Shown here one piece after another: positions 18,531-25,668 of a DNA stretch of 64,000 nt; the first letter of the stretch is position 1; the number at the start of each line of letters is the position of its first letter. The notes under the pieces are model-generated. The model saw only the letters and a program-made list of their open reading frames with translations. It had not been told where the DNA came from and made no database searches. The position numbers were made by a program, and so were the translations under genes. This stretch comes from Macrococcoides caseolyticum (lineage in GTDB: Bacteria; Bacillota; Bacilli; Staphylococcales; Staphylococcaceae): assembly GCF_021366795.1 (NCBI RefSeq), contig NZ_JAHCPS010000001.1, forward strand, positions 62,001-126,000, written 5' to 3'.

Positions 18531-20165
18531 CTATTTTTTAATTTCAGTTTCTTTAAATGTGTAGTCGCCAGCAAATTTGTGAGACACAATATTTTTCACA
18601 TAAGGTTGTGTTAAGAATGCGCCACCACGTTGGAAGATTGGAATAATGACTGCATCATTTAATAATTCAGTTTCTGCATCTTGTAACGTCGTCCAACGCT
18701 TTTCAACATCTGTTAATAATGGACCATCAGCGTCAGCAATTGCTTTATCATATGATTCACTTGACCAACCCGTTTGGTTGTGTGGACCATCTGTTACGAA
18801 CATGTCTAAGAATGTCATTGGATCTGGATAGTCAGGACCCCAGCCAGACAGTGATAATTCATAATTCCCTTTAGATTCTAAATCTAATTTTTGTTTAAAT
18901 GGTTGTTGTTTAATTTTTAAAGTTACACCTGGTAAGTTTTTCTCGATTTGTTCTTTAAAGTATTCAGCATCTTTCTTAGAAGATTCCTGGTCGAATGTTA
19001 AGAATTCAAAAGTAAATTTATCTTTACCTAATGCTTTTTTCGCTTTTTCATATGCCTCTTGTGCTGCTTTAACATCATAGTTTAATGGAGATTTAACGCC
19101 ATCAACGAAATCTTTACCTGATTTATCTTTAACAAATTCTTTTGGCATTAATGTATCAATAGCAACTGAACCGTTATTTAAGTTGTTTTTAACGTATTTT
19201 TCTTTATCGATTGCTTTTGCTAAAGCCATACGTAAGTCTTTGTTTTGTAAATCTTTATTCTTTGTCTGGTTAATTCTAATGAAGAATGTTGATGCATCTA
19301 ATTCAGTAGAATAGTTTTTGTCCTCTTTGTATTTATCGATAAATTCAGCTGGAATACCTACGCGGTCAACTTTATCTGTTGTATATAAGTTAACACCTGA
19401 GTTAGCATCTTTTAATACTTTGTAAGTAATTTTTTCTAATTTCACTTTATCTTTATCATAGTACTTATCATTTTTCTTTAAAGTGAATTTATCTTCCGTT
19501 TTCCATTCGCTTAATGTAAATGGGCCGTTATATAATGTATCTTTTTCAGTTGTACCAAATTTTTTACCTTTTTCTTTAACGAACTTTTCGTTTTGAGGCA
19601 AGAAAGTACCGAAAGCAAGTAATTCTTTGAAATATGGTTTCGCTTTTTCTAATTCAATTTCTAACGTTGTATCATTGACTGCTTTTACACCAAGCTCAGT
19701 AGGCTTCATTTTACCTTTGTTTACTGCTTCAGCATTTTTTAAATCATACATAATGTAGGCATATTCTGCAGCAGTATTTGGATCTAATGTACGTTGCCAT
19801 GCAAAGACGAAATCTTTTGCAGTAACTTTATCACCGTTTGACCAAGTTGCATCATCACGTAATTCAATTGTCCATTTTTTACCGTCGGCAGAAATTTTAG
19901 GTTCACCTTTAGCAATTGCAGGAATTGCTTTGTCATCTTTATCTAATGTGTATAATCCTTCAATTGTCTGGTTGTAGACGTTAAATGAAACAGCATCTGT
20001 CGCTAAAGAAGAATCCATTGTAGGAATGTCACTTGCAGCAACTAAACGTAATGTTTTACTGTCACCACTTGCTGAATCTCCGCCACCTTTTTTAGCAGAA
20101 CAAGCTGCAAGTACCATTGTCAGTGCTAGAAATAAAACTAATAATGATTTTACCTGTTTTTTCAT
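18531..20165 (-). CDS. oppA: Oligopeptide-binding lipoprotein OppA, first copy
   Basis: Peptide-binding lipoprotein (SBP family 5), 544 residues, first gene of the oppABCDF operon. The signal peptide ends in lipobox LAAC (C22). Mature-domain hallmarks are RLVAASDIPTMDSSLATDAV, WTIELRDDATWSNGD and GWGPDYPDPMTFLDMFV. It is lysine- and aspartate-rich like its paralogue at 12108. The SD sits in ATGGGGGAAAG, and this region can form ten base pairs with RsaE. A promoter and a CodY-like box lie just upstream. Both point to tight nutrient control of peptide uptake. Confidence 0.95.
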   Translation of the reverse strand: MKKQVKSLLVLFLALTMVLAACSAKKGGGDSASGDSKTLRLVAASDIPTMDSSLATDAVSFNVYNQTIEGLYTLDKDDKAIPAIAKGEPKISADGKKWTIELRDDATWSNGDKVTAKDFVFAWQRTLDPNTAAEYAYIMYDLKNAEAVNKGKMKPTELGVKAVNDTTLEIELEKAKPYFKELLAFGTFLPQNEKFVKEKGKKFGTTEKDTLYNGPFTLSEWKTEDKFTLKKNDKYYDKDKVKLEKITYKVLKDANSGVNLYTTDKVDRVGIPAEFIDKYKEDKNYSTELDASTFFIRINQTKNKDLQNKDLRMALAKAIDKEKYVKNNLNNGSVAIDTLMPKEFVKDKSGKDFVDGVKSPLNYDVKAAQEAYEKAKKALGKDKFTFEFLTFDQESSKKDAEYFKEQIEKNLPGVTLKIKQQPFKQKLDLESKGNYELSLSGWGPDYPDPMTFLDMFVTDGPHNQTGWSSESYDKAIADADGPLLTDVEKRWTTLQDAETELLNDAVIIPIFQRGGAFLTQPYVKNIVSHKFAGDYTFKETEIKK

Positions 20166-20197
20166 TTCTTTCCCCCATTTCTATAGTGCCTCTGTAT

Positions 20198-20212
20198 AAT
20201 TTTCAGAAGATT
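20198..20212 (-). promoter_or_regulatory. CodY-like box at the first oppA
   Basis: The minus strand reads AATCTTCTGAAAATT, 14 of 15 matches to the CodY consensus AATTTTCWGAAAATT, at the expected transcription start 6 bases downstream of the -10 element. Confidence 0.7.
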
Positions 20213-20218
20213 AACTTT

Positions 20219-20248
20219 ATTATAAATGTTAGAGTTATTAAATAGCAA
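20219..20248 (-). promoter_or_regulatory. Promoter of oppABCDF
   Basis: On the minus strand TTGCTA (20243-20248), an 18-base spacer and TATAAT (20219-20224). Same -35 hexamer and CodY-box placement as the second oppA. Confidence 0.65.
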
Positions 20249-20484
20249 TAACTTTTTATACAATATTTTAAATATTTCGAACAGATTTTATACATATCTA
20301 CTGCACTAAAGTGTTAAACTATATGTATATATATTCATTGATTTGTATATAAAATATTTTGAAACATGATTTTAATAATACTTAATTTATAATTAATTTA
20401 AGTATTATTCATTTTTATAACATTTTATATGCATTTTTTAAAATTAAGGCTATAATAAAAAAAGTTAAATTAGGAGGGTTCTCG
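20249..20484. other. Intergenic region between divergent oppA and the DUF3899 gene, with 12-bp inverted repeat
   Basis: Very AT-rich. The one clear structure is a perfect inverted repeat, AATAATACTTAA at 20374-20385 and TTAAGTATTATT at 20398-20409, with a 12-base spacer. A TATAAT at 20451-20456 may be the -10 of the plus-strand gene, but no good -35 is seen. No additional gene is visible. Confidence 0.6.
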
Positions 20485-20850
20485 GTGAAAAAGTACATGA
20501 TTATTTTTGTGATTGAACTCGCATTCGCTTTGCTATATACCATTTTAAAAGGATTTACGCTACTTCATTTGATTAATGGCTTATTTATATTTGGTATGCT
20601 TGGATTATGTATCGGATTATTTATGATGATGTATGGAGACGGCGCTTATAGTATCATGGGACATTCATTTCGAAAGTTTAATTATATAATGGCACCAAAG
20701 CGAATTAAGCAGACAATGGAAGAAGATCCTAACTTCAGGAAAGAATTACACATCCGTCAGGAAAAGTATCGCTGGACAAATCCAATTTTATTGACGTCAA
20801 TCGGTGTTATTGGTATAAGTATCATCGCAATGTTTTTAGGTGTGAGATAA
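20485..20850 (+). CDS. DUF3899 family small membrane protein
   Basis: Protein of 121 residues with three predicted membrane helices: MIIFVIELAFALLYTILKG, LLHLINGLFIFGMLGLCIGL (extended by FMMMYG) and ILLTSIGVIGISIIAMFLGV. A basic loop (KRIKQTMEEDPNFRKELHIR) lies between helices 2 and 3. It matches the uncharacterised DUF3899 family known from staphylococci near the opp and fab genes. The start is a GTG at 20485-20487 behind AGGAGGG. It is transcribed alone, divergent from oppA, and followed by the 61-bp hairpin array. No function is known. Confidence 0.8.
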   Translation: MKKYMIIFVIELAFALLYTILKGFTLLHLINGLFIFGMLGLCIGLFMMMYGDGAYSIMGHSFRKFNYIMAPKRIKQTMEEDPNFRKELHIRQEKYRWTNPILLTSIGVIGISIIAMFLGVR

Positions 20851-20881
20851 GCAGATGGGAATGGAATGAAAGAATGGAAAG

Positions 20882-21100
20882 TGGCCGATATAATGGATTT
20901 ATCGGCCACTTTTTCTGGATTCTGGGGATTTTATTCGATTTTTGGCCGATATAATGGATTTATCGGCCACTATTTTTGGATTCTGTGGATTTTTTTCGAT
21001 TTTTGGCCGATATATTGGATTTATCGGCCACTTTTTTTGGATTCTGAGGATTTTATTCGATTTTTGGCCGATATATTGGATTTATCGGCCACTTTTTTCG
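20882..21100 (+). repeat. Tandem array of four 61-bp units, each a terminator-like hairpin
   Basis: Units begin at 20883, 20944, 21005 and 21066, exact period 61; the last is partial. Each contains the perfect inverted repeat TGGCCGATA/TATCGGCCA with a 9-base loop (TAATGGATT or TATTGGATT), followed by AC/CT and a T-run on the plus strand, then a spacer ending in TTCGATTTT. The hairpin plus T-run resembles an intrinsic terminator for the plus-strand DUF3899 gene, repeated four times. The period is not a multiple of three, so the open frames through it are artefacts. It lies between two convergent genes. Confidence 0.9.
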
Positions 21101-21103
21101 AAT

Positions 21104-21994
21104 TCACATCATATAATACCGCCCTTTATTTTGACCAAAAGCCTGAAAATGAGTAGACAGAAATCTTCTTACACTTCTCTCAGGTATACCGCTCCACATA
21201 CATACCAGTCTTACCGTTAGCTTACCTTTATTAATAATGCTAAGTTCTTTACAGACTTCCATCAACATTTCTTTTTTTACATATGAATGACCACATTTGC
21301 AGTATATAAGATGGGTGTTATGTGGTACTTTCATCTTTCCAATGTTACGACATCGTGGACACCTGATACCTGGTTTCATTTGTTCAAAAGGATAATAATG
21401 GATACGTTCATAGTTAAATGGACGATGAAGCGATAATAATTGTTCAGCAACAATCAAATCCATCTTATACGTTGTGTTTTGCTGCAAATTTTTAATAAAA
21501 GGATCAAGTTGATTACTAAACCAAATATTTGGATTGCCATCATAGTTTGTGATTGAGAAATGAGGATTGATAAACAATATACGACTTACCACTTCATAAG
21601 GCCAACCTTGTTGTTTAACAATACGTTCTAATCGATCATGTGCTGCTTGTAATTGAGACATGATATTCTTGTAATTCCTGCCATTTGAACTAATAAAGTT
21701 ATCGGTTTTAAACGCATAACTGCCTGAAAAATTCTTAATATCAATATGATAGATGACACGGTTAACGACGATTAAAAAGTCATATTGAGACTGTCCATGT
21801 TCATCTAATGTGACGTCCCATAATTTAACGCCTTCCATAATATCTTTTAGCTGCTGATAAAAGATGCGTTCCCCTTCTAAACCTAATTGATAGCGGTATA
21901 AATAGATGCGGTCGTTATCGTGAAACGTAATTCTGCCATCTACTGATAATAAATACGTAATATAAGGATTCGGTTCATGTAATTTAATAAACAT
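21104..21994 (-). CDS. NERD (nuclease-related) domain protein with zinc ribbon
   Basis: Protein of 296 residues. The NERD domain (about 35-150) contains GLEGERIFYQQL, the acidic SQYDFLIVV and HIDIKNFSG, i.e. the D...D-x-K pattern of a degenerate restriction-nuclease-like active site (D72, D85, K87). A zinc ribbon follows at C212-x2-C215 and C232-x-C234 (RCPRCRNIG, YCKCGH), then a C-terminal region resembling a helix-turn-helix (LTVRLVCMWSGIPERSVRRF). NERD proteins are thought to act on DNA, but none of this branch has an established role. GAGGTGA precedes the ATG. It is a single gene, convergent with the DUF3899 gene and ending beside the 61-bp array. Confidence 0.82.
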   Translation of the reverse strand: MFIKLHEPNPYITYLLSVDGRITFHDNDRIYLYRYQLGLEGERIFYQQLKDIMEGVKLWDVTLDEHGQSQYDFLIVVNRVIYHIDIKNFSGSYAFKTDNFISSNGRNYKNIMSQLQAAHDRLERIVKQQGWPYEVVSRILFINPHFSITNYDGNPNIWFSNQLDPFIKNLQQNTTYKMDLIVAEQLLSLHRPFNYERIHYYPFEQMKPGIRCPRCRNIGKMKVPHNTHLIYCKCGHSYVKKEMLMEVCKELSIINKGKLTVRLVCMWSGIPERSVRRFLSTHFQAFGQNKGRYYMM

Positions 21995-22042
21995 TAAGTC
22001 ACCTCATCCTTATTATAAAAATTAACATTTGTTAACACAAAT

Positions 22043-22073
22043 AAAAACGTGGGAAAATTTAATTTTCCCACGC
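22043..22073 (-). terminator. Terminator of fabHF
   Basis: Arms CGTGGGAAAATT/AATTTTCCCACG followed by T5 on the minus strand, just after the fabF stop. Confidence 0.85.
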
Positions 22074-22077
22074 TATT

Positions 22078-23313
22078 TTAGTTACTATATTTCTTTAATA
22101 CGAGCACTGCATTATGTCCACCAAAACCTAGACTATTGGTCATAGCGTACTCAATTTCACATTCAATACTTTGATTTGGTATAAAATTCAAACCAAAAGC
22201 ATGTTCATCTTCCTGGTGAATTGTCGGAGCGATCTTCCCTGTTTCAAGAGATAACGCAGTAATGATTGTCTCAATCGCACCGGTTGCTCCAAGTAAATGT
22301 CCTGTCATCGACTTAGTAGATGATACTAATAACTTATCGGCATGGTCATCAAATGTTGACTTAATGGCCATCGCTTCATATTCATCTCCAATCGGCGTAC
22401 TTGTCCCATGCGCATTTAAATAATCAATTTTGTCCGCTTCAATACCAGCATCTTTAAGCGCCATCTTCATAGTACGCACACCACCTTCACCATTTGGTGC
22501 AGGTGCTGTGATATGGTGTGCATCACCATTATTGCCGTATCCTACAACTTCAGCATAGATATGTGCACCTCGCGCGAGTGCATGTTCTAAATTCTCTAAT
22601 ACAACAACGCCTGCACCTTCACCCATTACAAATCCATCACGGCCTTCCTGATACGGGCGACATGCTGTTTCTGGATCTGGATTTGTACTTAATGCACGGT
22701 TCGATGTAAAGCCTGCAATACTTAATCTTGTAATTGGTGATTCCGCTCCACCAGCAATCATAACATCTGCATCACCATACTGAATCATACGCATTGCGTC
22801 ACCAATTGAGTTCGTTCCTGTAGCACATGCTGTAACAGTACATCCATTTGGACCCTTTGCACCTAAATCAATAGATACTTGCCCTGCTGCCATATCTGGA
22901 ATCAGCATAGGAACAAAGAACGGACTAACGCGTCTTGGTCCCTTATCAACCAATGTTTGATGTGCTGATTCAAATGATTCAATACCACCGATCCCTGAAC
23001 CAATCCAGACACCGATACGTTCACTATTGTCATCTGTAATCTCCAATTTAGCATCGCGCACTGCTTCTCTTGCTGCAACAATCGCATATTGCGTAAAGCG
23101 GTCCATACGGCGTGCTTCTTTAAGAGGGATATGTGCTTCAATATCAAAATCCTTTAATTCTCCAGCCACTTTAACGGCTAAATCATCATGTTCAATACGT
23201 GTAATTGGTGCAATACCATTAACACCTTTAATCGCGTTATCAAATGTCGTATGTGCATCATTACCAATCGGGCTTAATGCACCCACACCTGTAATCACTA
23301 CTCTATTCTTCAT
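22078..23313 (-). CDS. fabF: Beta-ketoacyl-ACP synthase II
   Basis: Condenses malonyl-ACP with acyl-ACP in fatty acid elongation; 411 residues. The Cys-His-His triad is visible: Cys in [13 protein letters not shown], His in [12 protein letters not shown] and His in [13 protein letters not shown]. The N-terminus [19 protein letters not shown] is typical. AAGGAG lies 9 bases upstream of the ATG. It follows fabH after 3 bases, so the pair is one operon, probably under FapR through the site in front of fabH. It is the target of platensimycin- and cerulenin-type inhibitors in this family. Confidence 0.97.
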   Translation of the reverse strand: MKNRVVITGVGALSPIGNDAHTTFDNAIKGVNGIAPITRIEHDDLAVKVAGELKDFDIEAHIPLKEARRMDRFTQYAIVAAREAVRDAKLEITDDNSERIGVWIGSGIGGIESFESAHQTLVDKGPRRVSPFFVPMLIPDMAAGQVSIDLGAKGPNGCTVTACATGTNSIGDAMRMIQYGDADVMIAGGAESPITRLSIAGFTSNRALSTNPDPETACRPYQEGRDGFVMGEGAGVVVLENLEHALARGAHIYAEVVGYGNNGDAHHITAPAPNGEGGVRTMKMALKDAGIEADKIDYLNAHGTSTPIGDEYEAMAIKSTFDDHADKLLVSSTKSMTGHLLGATGAIETIITALSLETGKIAPTIHQEDEHAFGLNFIPNQSIECEIEYAMTNSLGFGGHNAVLVLKKYSN

Positions 23314-23316
23314 CCT

Positions 23317-24267
23317 CTAATTCTCCTTATCTCCATAGATTAATGTCATTGCACCGTAAGTAAGGCCGCCTCCAAAACCTACAAGTACAAGTTTAGAGCC
23401 ATTCTTTATCCTGCCTTGCTCTAATTCATGAAATAATGATAAAGGTATACTTGCTGCGGACGTATTACCATAGCGATCGACAGTCACACTCATCTTTTCT
23501 GCCGGAAGCCCTAATCTTTCACGTGCCGATTCCATAATACGAATATTCGCCTGGTGCGGAATGAACATATCTATATCCGTTGGCTCAAATCCCGCTTTTT
23601 CAATTGCTTTAAGTGAAACATCTCCCATAATGCGGACTGCAAATTTAAATACTTCGCGTCCGTTCATTTCTAGTAAGCCGGTCTCTTTATTATCATATAA
23701 GTATTTCCCACCAGAACCATCGCTTCCCCATTCATGAGACAAAAAGCCATAACCTTCAGCAACTTCGCTTACAATGACTGCAGCCGCACCATCACCAAAT
23801 AAGATGGCTGTATTTCTATCATTCAAATCTGCTATTTTAGTTAATTTTTCAGCACCTACGACTAAGATATTTCGACATAATCCTGTCTTAATAAATTGTT
23901 CGGCTGTAATTAAACTATAGATAAAACCTGTACACGCTGCAAGCTGATCCATCGCCGGCACATTGCGCAGTGACAACTTCACTTGTAGCATCGTCGCAAC
24001 AGATGGAAATTTATGATCACCCGTTGCTGTAGCGACAAGTATCATATCAATATCATCTGAATTCATATTAGCATTTTTAATCGCTTTTACGCATGCATTA
24101 TACGCTAAATCACTTACATCTTCATCTTCTGAAGCAAATCGTCGTTCTTTAATACCGGTCATTTTCGAAATCCATTCATCACTTGTATCCAGATATGCTT
24201 CAAAATGAGCATTCGGTACTACACGTTCTGGAATATATACGCCTATACCTTTTATTCCTACATTCAT
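23317..24267 (-). CDS. fabH: Beta-ketoacyl-ACP synthase III
   Basis: Starts fatty acid synthesis by condensing a short acyl-CoA (branched in Gram-positives) with malonyl-ACP; 316 residues. The triad is Cys in [11 protein letters not shown], His in [10 protein letters not shown] and Asn in [11 protein letters not shown]. The N-terminus [17 protein letters not shown] is the staphylococcal form, so I use the ATG at 24265-24267 behind AGAGGTG, not the in-frame GTG three codons before. A FapR operator lies 25 bases upstream. It is followed directly by fabF. Confidence 0.97.
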   Translation of the reverse strand: MNVGIKGIGVYIPERVVPNAHFEAYLDTSDEWISKMTGIKERRFASEDEDVSDLAYNACVKAIKNANMNSDDIDMILVATATGDHKFPSVATMLQVKLSLRNVPAMDQLAACTGFIYSLITAEQFIKTGLCRNILVVGAEKLTKIADLNDRNTAILFGDGAAAVIVSEVAEGYGFLSHEWGSDGSGGKYLYDNKETGLLEMNGREVFKFAVRIMGDVSLKAIEKAGFEPTDIDMFIPHQANIRIMESARERLGLPAEKMSVTVDRYGNTSAASIPLSLFHELEQGRIKNGSKLVLVGFGGGLTYGAMTLIYGDKEN

Positions 24268-24291
24268 TGTTTGCACCTCTTATATCTACTT

Positions 24292-24308
24292 TTAATATCT
24301 GGTACTAA
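24292..24308 (-). promoter_or_regulatory. FapR operator upstream of fabH
   Basis: The minus strand reads TTAGTACCAGATATTAA, close to the FapR consensus TTAGTACCTRRTACTAA. FapR represses fatty acid and phospholipid genes and is released by malonyl-CoA. The site lies where a promoter/start overlap is expected. Confidence 0.8.
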
Positions 24309-24318
24309 TTTATCACAA

Positions 24319-24348
24319 AAAGAAAAGAACTTCAATGAGAAGTTCTTT
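24319..24348 (-). terminator. Terminator of med
   Basis: Hairpin AAAGAACTTC/GAAGTTCTTT with a T-rich tail on the minus strand, overlapping the end of the med reading frame and upstream of the fabH operator. Confidence 0.75.
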
Positions 24349-25354
24349 AGTCTTGCTGTTTCGATTCTAGATACGCATTCTTATCATTTTTCGGTGTTGC
24401 TTTGCCGTTGGGTAGACGATTTGTCGAATGGTATTCCTGCATTAGTTCTTCCATTTTGTCTTTAGTTTCTTTCGATACAAGAGGTGAATAACCTTGCAAA
24501 TACGCTATGTTTTCTTTCATTCCATAATATTTAGTACCACCTACTAAACGCCCTTCTGTATATTCTTTTGCAATTTCCTGATAAAGTCTTGAGATGTCCT
24601 GAACCGTACTTGCAATAACAAAATCACCTAAATAGCTTTGATCTGAAATATATCCAATCGCTTTTTTATTATAGGACTTTACAATTTGCATTACTTCACT
24701 ATTAATGCCGTCAGCTGCAGGATAAAAGACATCCACTTGATTATCAATCATCTTTTGAGCGATGAATATTGCATCGCTGTGATACGCCCATGTCTTAACA
24801 TATGCCGCTTGAATCACAGTATTCTTATTTTCATAGTATGCACCATCCATGAACCCTTTAATTTCAGGCTGATAATTAAAGGCACCAATCACACCGATTT
24901 GATGTGTTTTAGACTCACGACTTGCTAAATAACCAGCAAAGAATCCCATACTGTATGCTTCAATATTTAAAGCTGTAACATTCTTATGATGACTTTTACC
25001 ATTCGTAAATACAAAATGTATTTTAGGATATTTGACAGCATATTCATTAAATAACTTTTCGTAATGTGAACCTTGACCGTAAATTATCGAAACATCTCGA
25101 CGCACAAATTCATCTAATGTCTGACGTGTTAACGCATCGCTATCAATGTTCTCTTGAATATAGAAATTTGCATCATACTTCTGTACAATATCGAGCACCG
25201 CTTTATAGCCTTCAGTCCCCCAAGTCTGGTCATGGATAGAGTCAGGGAAGATAAACCCAACACTTTCAATTTCCTTATATTTAGGAATTCGAATATAAAC
25301 AATGCTACCGAGTATTGTAAACAGTACAACTAAAAATAAGAGGAAATGCTTCAT
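24347..25354 (-). CDS. med: Med-like BMP-family substrate-binding protein
   Basis: Protein of 335 residues related to Bacillus Med and the BMP/nucleoside-binding family. Matches to Med as I recall it are VGFIFPDSIHDQTWGTEGYK, GVIGAFNYQPEIKGFMDGA, DVFYPAADGINSEVMQIVKS and GYISDQSYLGDFVIASTVQD. In Bacillus Med promotes comK expression and sits upstream of fabH, as here. The N-terminus MKHFLLFLVVLFTILGSIVY is a hydrophobic signal or anchor but contains no cysteine, so the lipoprotein box of Bacillus Med is absent. The start at 25352-25354 follows AAAGGA; 11 upstream codons are open but lack a good ribosome site. It has no ABC permease nearby. Confidence 0.82.
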   Translation of the reverse strand: MKHFLLFLVVLFTILGSIVYIRIPKYKEIESVGFIFPDSIHDQTWGTEGYKAVLDIVQKYDANFYIQENIDSDALTRQTLDEFVRRDVSIIYGQGSHYEKLFNEYAVKYPKIHFVFTNGKSHHKNVTALNIEAYSMGFFAGYLASRESKTHQIGVIGAFNYQPEIKGFMDGAYYENKNTVIQAAYVKTWAYHSDAIFIAQKMIDNQVDVFYPAADGINSEVMQIVKSYNKKAIGYISDQSYLGDFVIASTVQDISRLYQEIAKEYTEGRLVGGTKYYGMKENIAYLQGYSPLVSKETKDKMEELMQEYHSTNRLPNGKATPKNDKNAYLESKQQD

Positions 25355-25443
25355 TTTATAATCCTTTCGCCGTCTTAGGGTATACATTTGAACTGTACTC
25401 TTTTATAATATTAAATATAACATCTTTCATGGGGGATAAACAT

Positions 25444-25638
25444 ATGCAATATATAATGACATTTGTTTGGGCTTTTATTTTAGTTCAAATGTGTAACTTT
25501 GTATTAATGAGTTTAGGTGGCGGTAATGACTTAAACTTACCATTTGCAACAATCGTTGGAATCATTTTTGGTATTTTGGCAATCATTATTGCACACTTAA
25601 TTCCAAATGAACCAATACCATCACATGAAGAACACTAA
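25444..25638 (+). CDS. yjzD: DUF2929 family small membrane protein (YjzD-like)
   Basis: Protein of 64 residues with two membrane helices: MQYIMTFVWAFILVQMCNFV and ATIVGIIFGILAIIIAHLIP. These are joined by a glycine-rich turn (MSLGGGNDLNLPF). It matches the DUF2929/YjzD family, which in Bacillus is also encoded next to med and fabH. An ATG five codons upstream is in frame, but the ATG at 25444 is correctly spaced from GGGGGA. It is divergent from med and convergent with clpB across a shared terminator. Function is not known. Confidence 0.83.
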   Translation: MQYIMTFVWAFILVQMCNFVLMSLGGGNDLNLPFATIVGIIFGILAIIIAHLIPNEPIPSHEEH

Positions 25639-25668
25639 AAAAATCGAGCCTTATGGCTCGATTTTTTT
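25637..25668. terminator. Bidirectional terminator between yjzD and clpB
   Basis: Arms AAATCGAGCC/GGCTCGATTT with TTAT loop, A- and T-runs on the two sides; it ends at the clpB stop. Confidence 0.9.

Noticed and set aside
20866-21220. Open reading frames of 96 and 92 codons through the 61-bp array
   Set aside because: The period is not divisible by three, so each frame cycles through the same repeat; no ribosome site and aromatic-rich nonsense peptides.
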